A program made the position numbers and the translations under genes. This document shows, piece by piece, positions 25,222 through 32,510 of a DNA stretch of 64,000 nucleotides. Each line of letters begins with the position of its first letter. Position 1 is the stretch's first letter. The notes beneath the pieces were generated by a model that searched no databases, was not told the origin of the DNA, and was given only the letters and a program-made list of their open reading frames with translations. The stretch is from Methyloversatilis sp. XJ19-49 (GTDB lineage Bacteria; Pseudomonadota; Gammaproteobacteria; Burkholderiales; Rhodocyclaceae): positions 191,550 through 255,549 of the forward strand of contig NZ_JANINI010000001.1 in assembly GCF_024580145.1 (NCBI RefSeq), given 5' to 3'.

Positions 25222-27267
25222 TCAGGCGTGCGGCACGCCATCGCTGCCGCGGAACACCGGCTCGGCCAGCAGATGCACGGTGAAACAGCTGCCTTCGCCC
25301 GGCGTGCTGCTCACCGTGATGCTGCCGCCGTAGCGCTCGACCAGACCGAGTGACACGGACAGACCGAGACCGGTGCCTTCGGCGCGCTTGGTCGTGAAGA
25401 ACGGATCGAACACGCGACCCAGGTTCTCCGCCGCAATGCCATGGCCGGTGTCGCGGACCAGGATGTCGGCACCAGGCCCCTCTTCGGCGGGTTCGTCCCG
25501 GTCGCGGCTGGCAAGGGTCAGCGTGCCGCCACCGGGCATGGCGTGCAGCGCGTTGACCATCAGGTTGACCAGCACCTGCTGCAGCTCGTCGCGGTTGATG
25601 CGCACGCGCGTCCCTGCCTGCAGATCGAACACGATGTCGACCGCCGGTGCCGGCACCTGATGCAGCACCAGCGGCAGCGTGTCGCGCAGCAGAGCCGACA
25701 CGTCCACCTCGTCGATGTAGCCGGCGAATTCACCTGGCCGCGCGTACTGCAGCAGTTTCGTGACGATCAGCCGGATGCGGTTGATCTGTTCGTCGAGCAG
25801 GCGGATTTCGGTCGCGACGCCGCTTGCAGCATCGCCCAGCAGATCGCGCATCAGGTCCAGATTGCCCTGCATGACGGCGATCGGATTGTTGATCTCGTGC
25901 GCGACGCCGGCCGTCAGCTGACCGATCGCCGCCAGTTTTTCCGAACGGACCAGCTGGCGCTGGGTTTCGCGCAGCTCCGCCGTGCGCTCGACCACCTTGT
26001 GGTCAAGTTCAGCGTTGAGCTGCTTCAGTTCCGCCTCGCGCGCCGCCACGGTGTCGAGCAGTGTGTCGAGGTGGGCCGCCAGTCGGGCCACTTCCTCACC
26101 GCCCGACACCGCGCCGGTGCGCGCCGCAGCGTCGCCCTGTTCGACCGCGCTGATCGTGGCATCCATGCGCTCGATCGGCCGGAAGATGCTGCGCGCGCCG
26201 CGCAGCGACAGCACGACTCCGGTGGCCATGATGAGCGCGAACAGCGCGATCAATGCCGCGAGGATGTTCTGCTTCACGTCGCGGAACGGTGCTTCGAGAA
26301 ATCCGACGTACAGCATGCCGACGCGTCGTCCCTCGCCGTCGACCACCGGCTCGTAGCCGGACACATACCAGTCGTTCACGACGAAGGCGCGGTCCAGCCA
26401 GCGCTCGCCGTTGTCGAGCACGCGGTGGCGCACCGCCGCCGACACGCGCGTACCGAGCGCGCGGTCACCGCCGAACATGCGCACATTGGTGGCGATACGC
26501 ACGTCGTCGAGAAACAGCGTGGCGGTGCCGCGCGACCCGAGCGGCAGCGCGCCGTCGTTGTAGACCAGATCGTTGATCGTATCGACGAAGTCTAGGTTGC
26601 GGTTCAGCAGCTGGCCACCCTCGAGCACCGCGATCTGCCGCCCCTGGGCGTCGACCACCGGACTGGCGACGTGGATCATCATGCCGCGCTCTTCTTCGGT
26701 GCGCGGATCAGGGCGTGCGTTCTCGGTGGGTACGATGGCCAGGCGGGCCCGCTCGCGCAGCGGTGGGCCGATCTGTTCGAGTTCGGGCGCACCGAAGATG
26801 GACAGGGCCACCTGCGCCTCACCGGCCAGCGCCGCAGCGACCACCGGCCAGTGGCTGCGCGGCGTGTCGCCGGGGTACCGAAGATGCGGACCGGCTTCAT
26901 CGGTGGAACTGGCAATGACGCGGCCGGTTTCGTCGAGCAGATGCAGGTAGTCGAAGCGACGCGACGTGGCCTGCTGCGCCAGCATGGCGCCGAGCGTCGC
27001 ATCGTCGCCCATGGCGCTGCGCAGGCGGCCCGATCCGGCCAGTCCGGCCACCGCAAGCTTCTGCGCTTCGAGCACCCGGTCCAGGTACTGACGGGCGATG
27101 GTCAGCTCGGCATTGACCTTGTACACGAGCAACCGGTCGTACGCCGAATTGCCCCAGTACACGACCAGACCGATCAGCAGCGGCAGCATCAGCAAGGGTG
27201 GCGCGAGCACCAGCAGCAGCAGGCGCGCGCGGACCGAACCCCCTCGCAGAGATGAAAGCAATCGCAT
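25222..27267 (-). CDS. Membrane sensor histidine kinase with cache domain
   Basis: A 681-residue kinase. A first membrane helix (about residues 15-37) and a second (about 300-322) enclose a periplasmic cache-type sensor domain of about 260 residues. Then come a HAMP-like segment with coiled coil, the dimerisation box with phosphate-accepting His457 in GVAHEINNPIAVMQGNLD, and the ATPase domain with N box LVNLMVNALHAMPGGG, G1 RDTGHGIA and G2 GTGLGLSVSLGLVERYGG. The ATG at 27267 comes 14 bases after the upstream reductase stop, so it is probably co-transcribed with the two reductases. No response regulator gene is adjacent. Ligand unknown; glycerate or hydroxyacids are a guess from the operon. 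Confidence 0.87.
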   Translation of the reverse strand: MRLLSSLRGGSVRARLLLLVLAPPLLMLPLLIGLVVYWGNSAYDRLLVYKVNAELTIARQYLDRVLEAQKLAVAGLAGSGRLRSAMGDDATLGAMLAQQATSRRFDYLHLLDETGRVIASSTDEAGPHLRYPGDTPRSHWPVVAAALAGEAQVALSIFGAPELEQIGPPLRERARLAIVPTENARPDPRTEEERGMMIHVASPVVDAQGRQIAVLEGGQLLNRNLDFVDTINDLVYNDGALPLGSRGTATLFLDDVRIATNVRMFGGDRALGTRVSAAVRHRVLDNGERWLDRAFVVNDWYVSGYEPVVDGEGRRVGMLYVGFLEAPFRDVKQNILAALIALFALIMATGVVLSLRGARSIFRPIERMDATISAVEQGDAAARTGAVSGGEEVARLAAHLDTLLDTVAAREAELKQLNAELDHKVVERTAELRETQRQLVRSEKLAAIGQLTAGVAHEINNPIAVMQGNLDLMRDLLGDAASGVATEIRLLDEQINRIRLIVTKLLQYARPGEFAGYIDEVDVSALLRDTLPLVLHQVPAPAVDIVFDLQAGTRVRINRDELQQVLVNLMVNALHAMPGGGTLTLASRDRDEPAEEGPGADILVRDTGHGIAAENLGRVFDPFFTTKRAEGTGLGLSVSLGLVERYGGSITVSSTPGEGSCFTVHLLAEPVFRGSDGVPHA

Positions 27268-27281
27268 CGCGCGAGGCGCCG

Positions 27282-28151
27282 TCAGGTCGGCGATGCTTCG
27301 AGCACGGTCAGCAGCGCCGAGGTATCGCGCGTCGCGCCGCCCTGCCCCATCAGCGCATTGAGCTGCTGCCATACCGCGGCTGACAGGGGCATCGCGAGGC
27401 CGAGCGAGGCCGCCTCGCCGAGCACGATGCCCATGTCCTTGTGGTGCAGGCGAGCCTGAACGCCGGCCGAGAAATCGCGCGCAGCCATCTTTCCACCAAA
27501 CAGGTCGAGTGCCCTGGAGGCGGCCGAGCCGTGCATCACCGCCTCGCGCACGGTGCCGAAATCGACGCCATTGGCGCGGGCCAGCCGCGCCGCCTCGGCC
27601 GCCGCCTCGATGAAGGCGCACAGCAGAAGCTGGTTGCACGCCTTGGCGACCTGGCCGGCACCGTTCGACCCGACATGCACCAGCGTACGGCCGACCGACG
27701 ACAGCAGCGGCCGCATGCGCTCGAACACTGCCGCATCGCCGCCCGCCATGATGGACAGGCTGGCGTCGATTGCGCCCCGTTCGCCGCCGGACACCGGCGC
27801 ATCGAGCATGTCGATGCCGCGTCGGGCAAGCGCATCGGCGATGTCGCGCGCAGTGGAGGGAGGAATCGTGCTGTGGTCGATGAAGACGCAGCCGGGCGAC
27901 GCGCCTTCGATCACGCCGTCGGCGCCGAGCGCGACCTGACGCACGTCCGGTCCCGCCGTCACCACGCACAGCACGGCATCGGCGCCGCGCGCGCAGTCCG
28001 CGGGCGACGCGGCCGCACGGGCACCGAGTGCGACGAGCGGCGCCATCGACTCGGCGCGCCGCGCCCACACGGCTACGTCATGGCCGGCGCGCAGCAGATT
28101 GGCGGCCATTGCGCGCCCCATCACGCCGAGGCCGATGAAGCCGGCCTTCAT
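27282..28151 (-). CDS. Beta-hydroxyacid dehydrogenase, second tartronate-semialdehyde-reductase-like protein
   Basis: A 289-residue member of the 3-hydroxyisobutyrate/tartronate semialdehyde reductase family. The NAD(P) motif is GFIGLGVMGRAMAANL at the N-terminus; the substrate motif DAPVSGGERGA and the catalytic Lys in GQVAKACNQ follow. The Arg/Glu composition after the first beta-strand (WARRAESMAP) suggests NADPH preference, which is inference. It overlaps the upstream paralogue by four bases, a tandem duplication with diverged sequence, so the substrates probably differ (tartronate semialdehyde, 3-hydroxyisobutyrate or a related beta-hydroxyacid). It may work with the hydroxypyruvate isomerase at 7.5 kb. 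Confidence 0.85.
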   Translation of the reverse strand: MKAGFIGLGVMGRAMAANLLRAGHDVAVWARRAESMAPLVALGARAAASPADCARGADAVLCVVTAGPDVRQVALGADGVIEGASPGCVFIDHSTIPPSTARDIADALARRGIDMLDAPVSGGERGAIDASLSIMAGGDAAVFERMRPLLSSVGRTLVHVGSNGAGQVAKACNQLLLCAFIEAAAEAARLARANGVDFGTVREAVMHGSAASRALDLFGGKMAARDFSAGVQARLHHKDMGIVLGEAASLGLAMPLSAAVWQQLNALMGQGGATRDTSALLTVLEASPT

Positions 28152-29032
28152 CCTTCGATGCCGCCCAGACCCTCCAGCACCTTGAGCACGGCGATCGAAT
28201 CTTCCTCGCCCAGCCCCTGGCCGACCATGGCATTGAGCATCTGCGCCGCGGCGGCGGCGGCGGGCAGCGCCAAACCCATCTGGTGCGCCTCGTTCATCAC
28301 GATGCGCAGATCCTTCTGGTGCATCCAGGACTTGAAGCCCGGCTTGAAATTGCGGTCCAGCATGCGCTGGCCGTGGTTCTCCAGGATGCGGCTGTAGGCG
28401 AAGCCGCCGAGCAGCGCTTCGCGCACGCGTGCCGCGTCGACGCCGCTCTTCTCGGCGAAGGCAAAGGCTTCGGCCAGCGCCAGCACGCCGACGCCGGTGA
28501 GGATCTGGTTGCAGGCCTTGGCCACCTGTCCGGCACCGCTGTCGCCGACAAGGGTCACGTTCTTGCCCATCAGCTGGAACAGCGGCAGCACGCGGTCGAA
28601 GGCGGGCTGCGGTCCGCCGGCCATGATGGTGAGCGCCGCGTTGATGGCACCCACTTCGCCACCCGACACCGGCGCATCGATCATCGCCACGCCCTTGGCC
28701 GCCAGCCGCGCGGCGATCGAACGCGCGGCGTCGGGCGCGATGGTGCTCATGTCGACGAAGATCAGATCGGCGCGTCCGGCTGCGCCCTCGGCAACACCCT
28801 GCGGGCCGAGCGCGACCGCTTCGACGTCAGGTGCGTCGGCGACCATGGAAAACACGACGTCGGCCTCGCGCGCCACATCGGCGATCGACGTGTGCAGCGT
28901 GGCACCGCTGTCGCGGAACGGCGCCAGCGACTCCGGCCGACGTGCCCACAGGTGCAGGCTGTGGCCGCCCGCGGCAAGGTGCCCGGCCATCGGCCGCCCC
29001 ATCAGTCCCAGTCCGATGAAACCAATCTTCAT
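28148..29032 (-). CDS. 2-hydroxy-3-oxopropionate (tartronate semialdehyde) reductase-like protein
   Basis: A 294-residue protein with the N-terminal dinucleotide motif KIGFIGLGLMGRPMAGHL, the family motif DAPVSGGEVGA near residue 120 and catalytic Lys in GQVAKACNQILTG. These place it in the GlxR/GarR branch that reduces tartronate semialdehyde to D-glycerate using NAD(P)H. The C-terminal helix region FKPGFKSWMHQKDLRIV is also typical. The ATG at 29032 has GAGGAG upstream, ten bases away. It is the first gene of an operon with its paralogue and a histidine kinase. No glyoxylate carboligase gene is in the window, so the pathway is only partly visible here. Confidence 0.9.
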   Translation of the reverse strand: MKIGFIGLGLMGRPMAGHLAAGGHSLHLWARRPESLAPFRDSGATLHTSIADVAREADVVFSMVADAPDVEAVALGPQGVAEGAAGRADLIFVDMSTIAPDAARSIAARLAAKGVAMIDAPVSGGEVGAINAALTIMAGGPQPAFDRVLPLFQLMGKNVTLVGDSGAGQVAKACNQILTGVGVLALAEAFAFAEKSGVDAARVREALLGGFAYSRILENHGQRMLDRNFKPGFKSWMHQKDLRIVMNEAHQMGLALPAAAAAAQMLNAMVGQGLGEEDSIAVLKVLEGLGGIEG

Positions 29033-29133
29033 GCTGTTCTCCTCGATGCGTTGTGCGCGCCTGTACCGGCGCTGCATGGACTTCCGACTATAACGCAGCA
29101 GGCCGCGCCGCCCGCGCTGGCATAATCCGGCCC

Positions 29134-30048
29134 ATGGACTACACGAAGCAGATCAAGGAAATCGGCCGCGGTGCCAAGGGCGCGCGCGCGCTGTCGCGCG
29201 ACGATGCACAGGCCCTGTTCGGCGACATGCTCGACGGTCGCGTACCGCCGCTGCAACTTGGCGCCATTGTGCTGGCGATGCGCATCAAGAGCGAATCACT
29301 GGATGAACTGCTGGGTTTCAAGGCGGCACTCGACGCGCGCCTGACCCGCGTCGAGGCACCGCCCGGCCCGCGCACCGTGGTGCTGCCGACCTACAACGGC
29401 GCGCGCCGCCGCCCCAACCTGATGCCGCTGCTCGCCATGATGCTGGCGCGCGAAGGGGTGCCGGTTCTGATCCACGGCCACTTCGACTTCGACAGCCGGG
29501 CCGATCCGTTCGCGCTGCTGGCCGCGCTCGATCTGCCGCTTGCCGACAGCGCCGCACACGCCGGCGAACTGCTCGCGAACCGGCGCATTGCCTGCATCCA
29601 GGTCGCGAAACTCAGTCCGGGGCTGGATGCGCTGCTGTCGTTGCGGCCGCAGTTGGGCGTGCGCAACTCGGCGCATTCGATCACGAAGATGATCGATCCG
29701 CTGCCCGGGCGCAGCGTACGCGTCGTGCCGGTAACCCATCCGGAGTATCTGGACAAGATGACGCAATTCCTGCGTCTGGATGGCGGCCATTCGATGCTGC
29801 TGCGCGGTACCGAGGGCGAGGCCTATGCCAATCCGGCGCGCCGGCCGTCGATGATCGGCTTCTTCGACGGCACTGAAAGGCTGTTGTGCGAGGCAGAGGA
29901 CGGCGCCTCGGCGCTGACCCAGCCGGAAGCCGGTATCGATGCAGCCGCCAATGCGGCGCTGATCGGCGAGCTGCTGGCCGGGCGGCTGCCGCTGCCGGCG
30001 CCGCTGCAGGCGCAGTTCGACGCCTGCCGGGAACTTGCGGGGTGTTGA
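29134..30048 (+). CDS. ybiB: YbiB/TrpD2 family protein (glycosyltransferase family 3-like, DNA-binding)
   Basis: A 304-residue protein with the fold of anthranilate phosphoribosyltransferase (GT3). The N-terminal helical domain contains LSRDDAQALFGDMLDGRVPPLQLGA, the central part PTYNGARRRPNLMPLLAMMLA, and later PQLGVRNSAHSITKMIDPL. The catalytic GTGG and ribose-phosphate motifs of true TrpD are absent, as in E. coli YbiB, which is a nucleic-acid-binding, LexA-regulated protein. It is not part of a tryptophan operon and is divergent from the reductase operon. A second paralogue sits in the nitrate cluster at 41.5 kb. Function in vivo is not known. Confidence 0.85.
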   Translation: MDYTKQIKEIGRGAKGARALSRDDAQALFGDMLDGRVPPLQLGAIVLAMRIKSESLDELLGFKAALDARLTRVEAPPGPRTVVLPTYNGARRRPNLMPLLAMMLAREGVPVLIHGHFDFDSRADPFALLAALDLPLADSAAHAGELLANRRIACIQVAKLSPGLDALLSLRPQLGVRNSAHSITKMIDPLPGRSVRVVPVTHPEYLDKMTQFLRLDGGHSMLLRGTEGEAYANPARRPSMIGFFDGTERLLCEAEDGASALTQPEAGIDAAANAALIGELLAGRLPLPAPLQAQFDACRELAGC

Positions 30049-30103
30049 CGCAAAGGCGGGGTCCGCGTTTTCAATGCAGACCCCGATATGGCATTGATGG
30101 GCC

Positions 30104-31591
30104 CTAGTTCAGCTTGAACTGCCGGCTCGCGCCGACCAGCGATTCGGCCGTGTCGCCGAGCCGTGCGGCGGTGGTGCGATCTTCCTCGGCGATCACCGCG
30201 GTGTCGTGCGCCAGCCCGGTGACCTGTTCGATCCCCTGCGCAATGCCGGTTGCCGCCAGCGTCTGCTCGCGCATCGAATCCGACATGCCGACGATGATGT
30301 TCATCATGGCGCCGATCTCGGCGGACACGGCGGCGATGGAATCGCTGACCGATGCCACCTGATCGACCCCGCGCTGCGCTGTCGCCACCGTGTTGGCCAC
30401 ACTTTCGAGCGCGCGGTCCTTGCTGGTCTGCATCGCGTCGACCGTGCGGGCGATGTCTTCGGTCGCCAGGCGGGTGCGTTCGGCCAGCTTGCGCACCTCG
30501 TCCGCAACCACCGCAAAGCCGCGTCCCTGCTCGCCTGCCCGGGCAGCTTCGATGGCGGCGTTCAACGCAAGAAGGTTGGTCTGGTCGGCGATTTCCTTGA
30601 TCAGCGCGACGATGGACTTGACGCTGTCGAACTGCGAGCCGATCAGCTCCATGCTGCTTTCCACCTCGTGGATCGCCTCGCCGGTCTGCCGGATGTCGCC
30701 GGCCAGCCCCTGCATGACGGCCACCCCGTTGTCGGCCGATTGGCCGCTGCGCTGCACCCGCGCACTGGCTTCATCCGCTTCGCCGGAAATGTGCTGGATC
30801 GACGTGGTCATCTGATGAACCGCGGCAGCCATGCGCTCGCTCGCTTCGCATTGTTCTCCGGTCGAGCGCGTGATGCGTTCCGAATTGACGCGCAGCGTAT
30901 CCGCCACGGTACGCGCGCTGACCGACTCGGTGACGATCAGACTGACCGTCTGCGCCAGCTTAAGCCGCATCGATTCCATCCTGCCCAGCAGCGGCATGCC
31001 CGGGTGCTGCGGCACATCGGACACCAGATCGCCGGCACCGATGCGTTCCGCGATGTCACCGATCAAGGCGGCCTGCAGGGCATCGCGCTTCAGGCCGATC
31101 GCCATGTAGCACAGCAGCCCGGCCTCGGCCACGACGAACGCTGCATGCACGAACACCATCGACAGATTCGCGCCACCGGCGAACACGAACACGCCGACAT
31201 CGGCTGCCTGCATGAAATTGAACGCCAGGTGATGCACGGCAATCACGCCGGCGGCCATCACGATCGGACGCCAGTCGCGGTAGTAGAGCAGGAAGGCGAG
31301 CATGACGAAAATGGCGAAGTGCGCTTCGATCAGGCCGCCGGTCAGCTGGATCAACAGCGCAGCCAGCACCATGAAGGCGCTGGCACAGGCCAGTCGGGTC
31401 ACCAATGCCCCCGGTGCCAGGCGATGGATCAGCAGCGGCACGACCGCCGCCGGCAAGCCGACCATCAGCGAAACAAGCAGGTCGCCGTACGCCACACCGA
31501 CCGTAATGCAAACGATTGACAGCAGTGATGCGCTGATCAGCATCACGCGATCGGCAGCCGAATGGGCCGATTGGAGAACGTGTTCGTTCAT
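30104..31591 (-). CDS. Methyl-accepting chemotaxis protein
   Basis: A 495-residue chemoreceptor. The N-terminal about 190 residues contain six hydrophobic segments with no large periplasmic domain, resembling integral membrane sensor modules. The C-terminal signalling domain has the conserved hairpin tip [20 protein letters not shown] and [18 protein letters not shown], which binds CheA and CheW. Its ATG overlaps the stop of a 62-residue upstream reading frame (ATGA). It is divergent from the nirB nitrate cluster, with the nirB promoter region in the shared space, so a link with nitrogen sources is possible but not demonstrated. Confidence 0.92.
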   Translation of the reverse strand: MNEHVLQSAHSAADRVMLISASLLSIVCITVGVAYGDLLVSLMVGLPAAVVPLLIHRLAPGALVTRLACASAFMVLAALLIQLTGGLIEAHFAIFVMLAFLLYYRDWRPIVMAAGVIAVHHLAFNFMQAADVGVFVFAGGANLSMVFVHAAFVVAEAGLLCYMAIGLKRDALQAALIGDIAERIGAGDLVSDVPQHPGMPLLGRMESMRLKLAQTVSLIVTESVSARTVADTLRVNSERITRSTGEQCEASERMAAAVHQMTTSIQHISGEADEASARVQRSGQSADNGVAVMQGLAGDIRQTGEAIHEVESSMELIGSQFDSVKSIVALIKEIADQTNLLALNAAIEAARAGEQGRGFAVVADEVRKLAERTRLATEDIARTVDAMQTSKDRALESVANTVATAQRGVDQVASVSDSIAAVSAEIGAMMNIIVGMSDSMREQTLAATGIAQGIEQVTGLAHDTAVIAEEDRTTAARLGDTAESLVGASRQFKLN

Positions 31592-31776
31592 GGCGAAACC
31601 TTGTTGGTGACAGTCGGGGTGCGCGGGCTCGAACAGAGTTCCGCAGGCTTGTCCAGCATGTGTGCGGCCAATGCAAAGCCGCTGGCCATCAGCCAGCCGG
31701 TCAGCAGAAGCCAGGCCAGTCGATCTGCGGAACGGCTGTGCGGCCGGGCGGGACATGACATCGATGGGTAAGTCAT
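31588..31776 (-). CDS. Small putative membrane protein upstream of chemoreceptor gene
   Basis: A 62-residue reading frame beginning [20 protein letters not shown]. It has one hydrophobic segment ([22 protein letters not shown]) and a polar tail. The stop overlaps the chemoreceptor start as ATGA, suggesting translational coupling, and a TAAGGA ribosome site precedes the ATG. No recognisable family. It may be a small partner of the receptor or a leader; coding status is not certain. Confidence 0.45.
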   Translation of the reverse strand: MTYPSMSCPARPHSRSADRLAWLLLTGWLMASGFALAAHMLDKPAELCSSPRTPTVTNKVSP

Positions 31777-31825
31777 GAAGTCCTTAACGGCAAAGGGGGC
31801 TCATTTCTTGAAAGGCAAGGGCATC

Positions 31826-31840
31826 GCACCACAAGAGTGC
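31826..31840 (+). promoter_or_regulatory. NtrC-like site upstream of nirB
   Basis: GCACCACAAGAGTGC shares the half-sites and 15-base frame of the NtrC consensus with one departure in the second half. It sits about 155 bases upstream of the sigma-54-like element, a normal enhancer distance. Confidence 0.6.
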
Positions 31841-31994
31841 ATCGTTGCGCGACAGCCGCCACTGCGGTGCGCAATCAATGCGTATCGCGGGTGAGCGCCA
31901 AAGCACGTCGCGCCGGGTGACGGCCACCGGAAAGCCTTGATGGCCGGGCGTTTCCGCCGGACCGGCGCGGCATGCCGGCAAGCCGCGATCACGA

Positions 31995-32010
31995 TGGCAA
32001 AGGATTTGCT
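31995..32010 (+). promoter_or_regulatory. Sigma-54-like promoter of the nirB nitrate cluster
   Basis: TGGCAAAGGATTTGCT matches the -24/-12 consensus with GG and GC separated by exactly 10 bases. The predicted transcript start is near 32021, leaving a leader of about 490 bases before nirB. From 31777 to 32510 no convincing coding region is seen apart from this regulatory content. Confidence 0.7.
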
Positions 32011-32347
32011 TAACGTCCTTCGGTCTCGTTGCATCCACGCGTGGTGGAACGTGACCGACGTTCTGTTCATGTCCCGATCATTCCTGCCGACACGGTGGCG
32101 CATCGCGCACCCGACCGGAGGAATAAAAGGCCAGGCAACCACGACGCAACGACGCGTCCTGCCTCGCCCGATTCGCGACCGCTGAACCGGGCCAACCACT
32201 CAGAGCGGTTTCCGACCGCCCCCACATCGCGTCGAGCATTGCGTCTCGACAGCATCAACGTCGCATCGGGCTCAGGCGTCCGATGCGGCCCGGCAGCAAG
32301 CGGCTTCCTCGTCCAGCGGCGGACTGGAACCGGCATATACCCATTCG

Positions 32348-32407
32348 ACCGGCACGTGCCGGTCACGATCGTTAGAAACTGACAGCCATCGGCGCTGACG
32401 CCGATGT
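32348..32407 (+). promoter_or_regulatory. Palindrome and hairpin in the nirB leader
   Basis: GACCGGCACGTGCCGGTC at 32348-32365 is a perfect 18-base palindrome. At 32388-32407, CATCGGCG and CGCCGATG form an 8-bp stem with the loop CTGA. Both lie in the long nirB leader 100-160 bases before the start codon. Nitrate-assimilation leaders in other proteobacteria carry such hairpins for NasT/NasR antitermination, but neither a T-run nor the hexaloop signature is evident here. Confidence 0.5.
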
Positions 32408-32510
32408 GTGCATCCGCTCGCGTGCGGGGTTCTCGACCCGACCGCCGGGCGACGCCGCTGCCGGATCGTCGGCCGCGCGATTCGCGGTCAGCACTCGCAG
32501 GAAGCAGACC

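Noticed and set aside
30055-30090. Possible terminator between ybiB and the chemoreceptor (GGGGTC with GACCCC)
   Set aside because: Six- to seven-base stem with a 15-base loop and no T-run; too weak to annotate.
32029-32382. Possible 117-codon gene in the nirB leader
   Set aside because: No ribosome site, Arg-rich random-looking translation; better explained as leader RNA.
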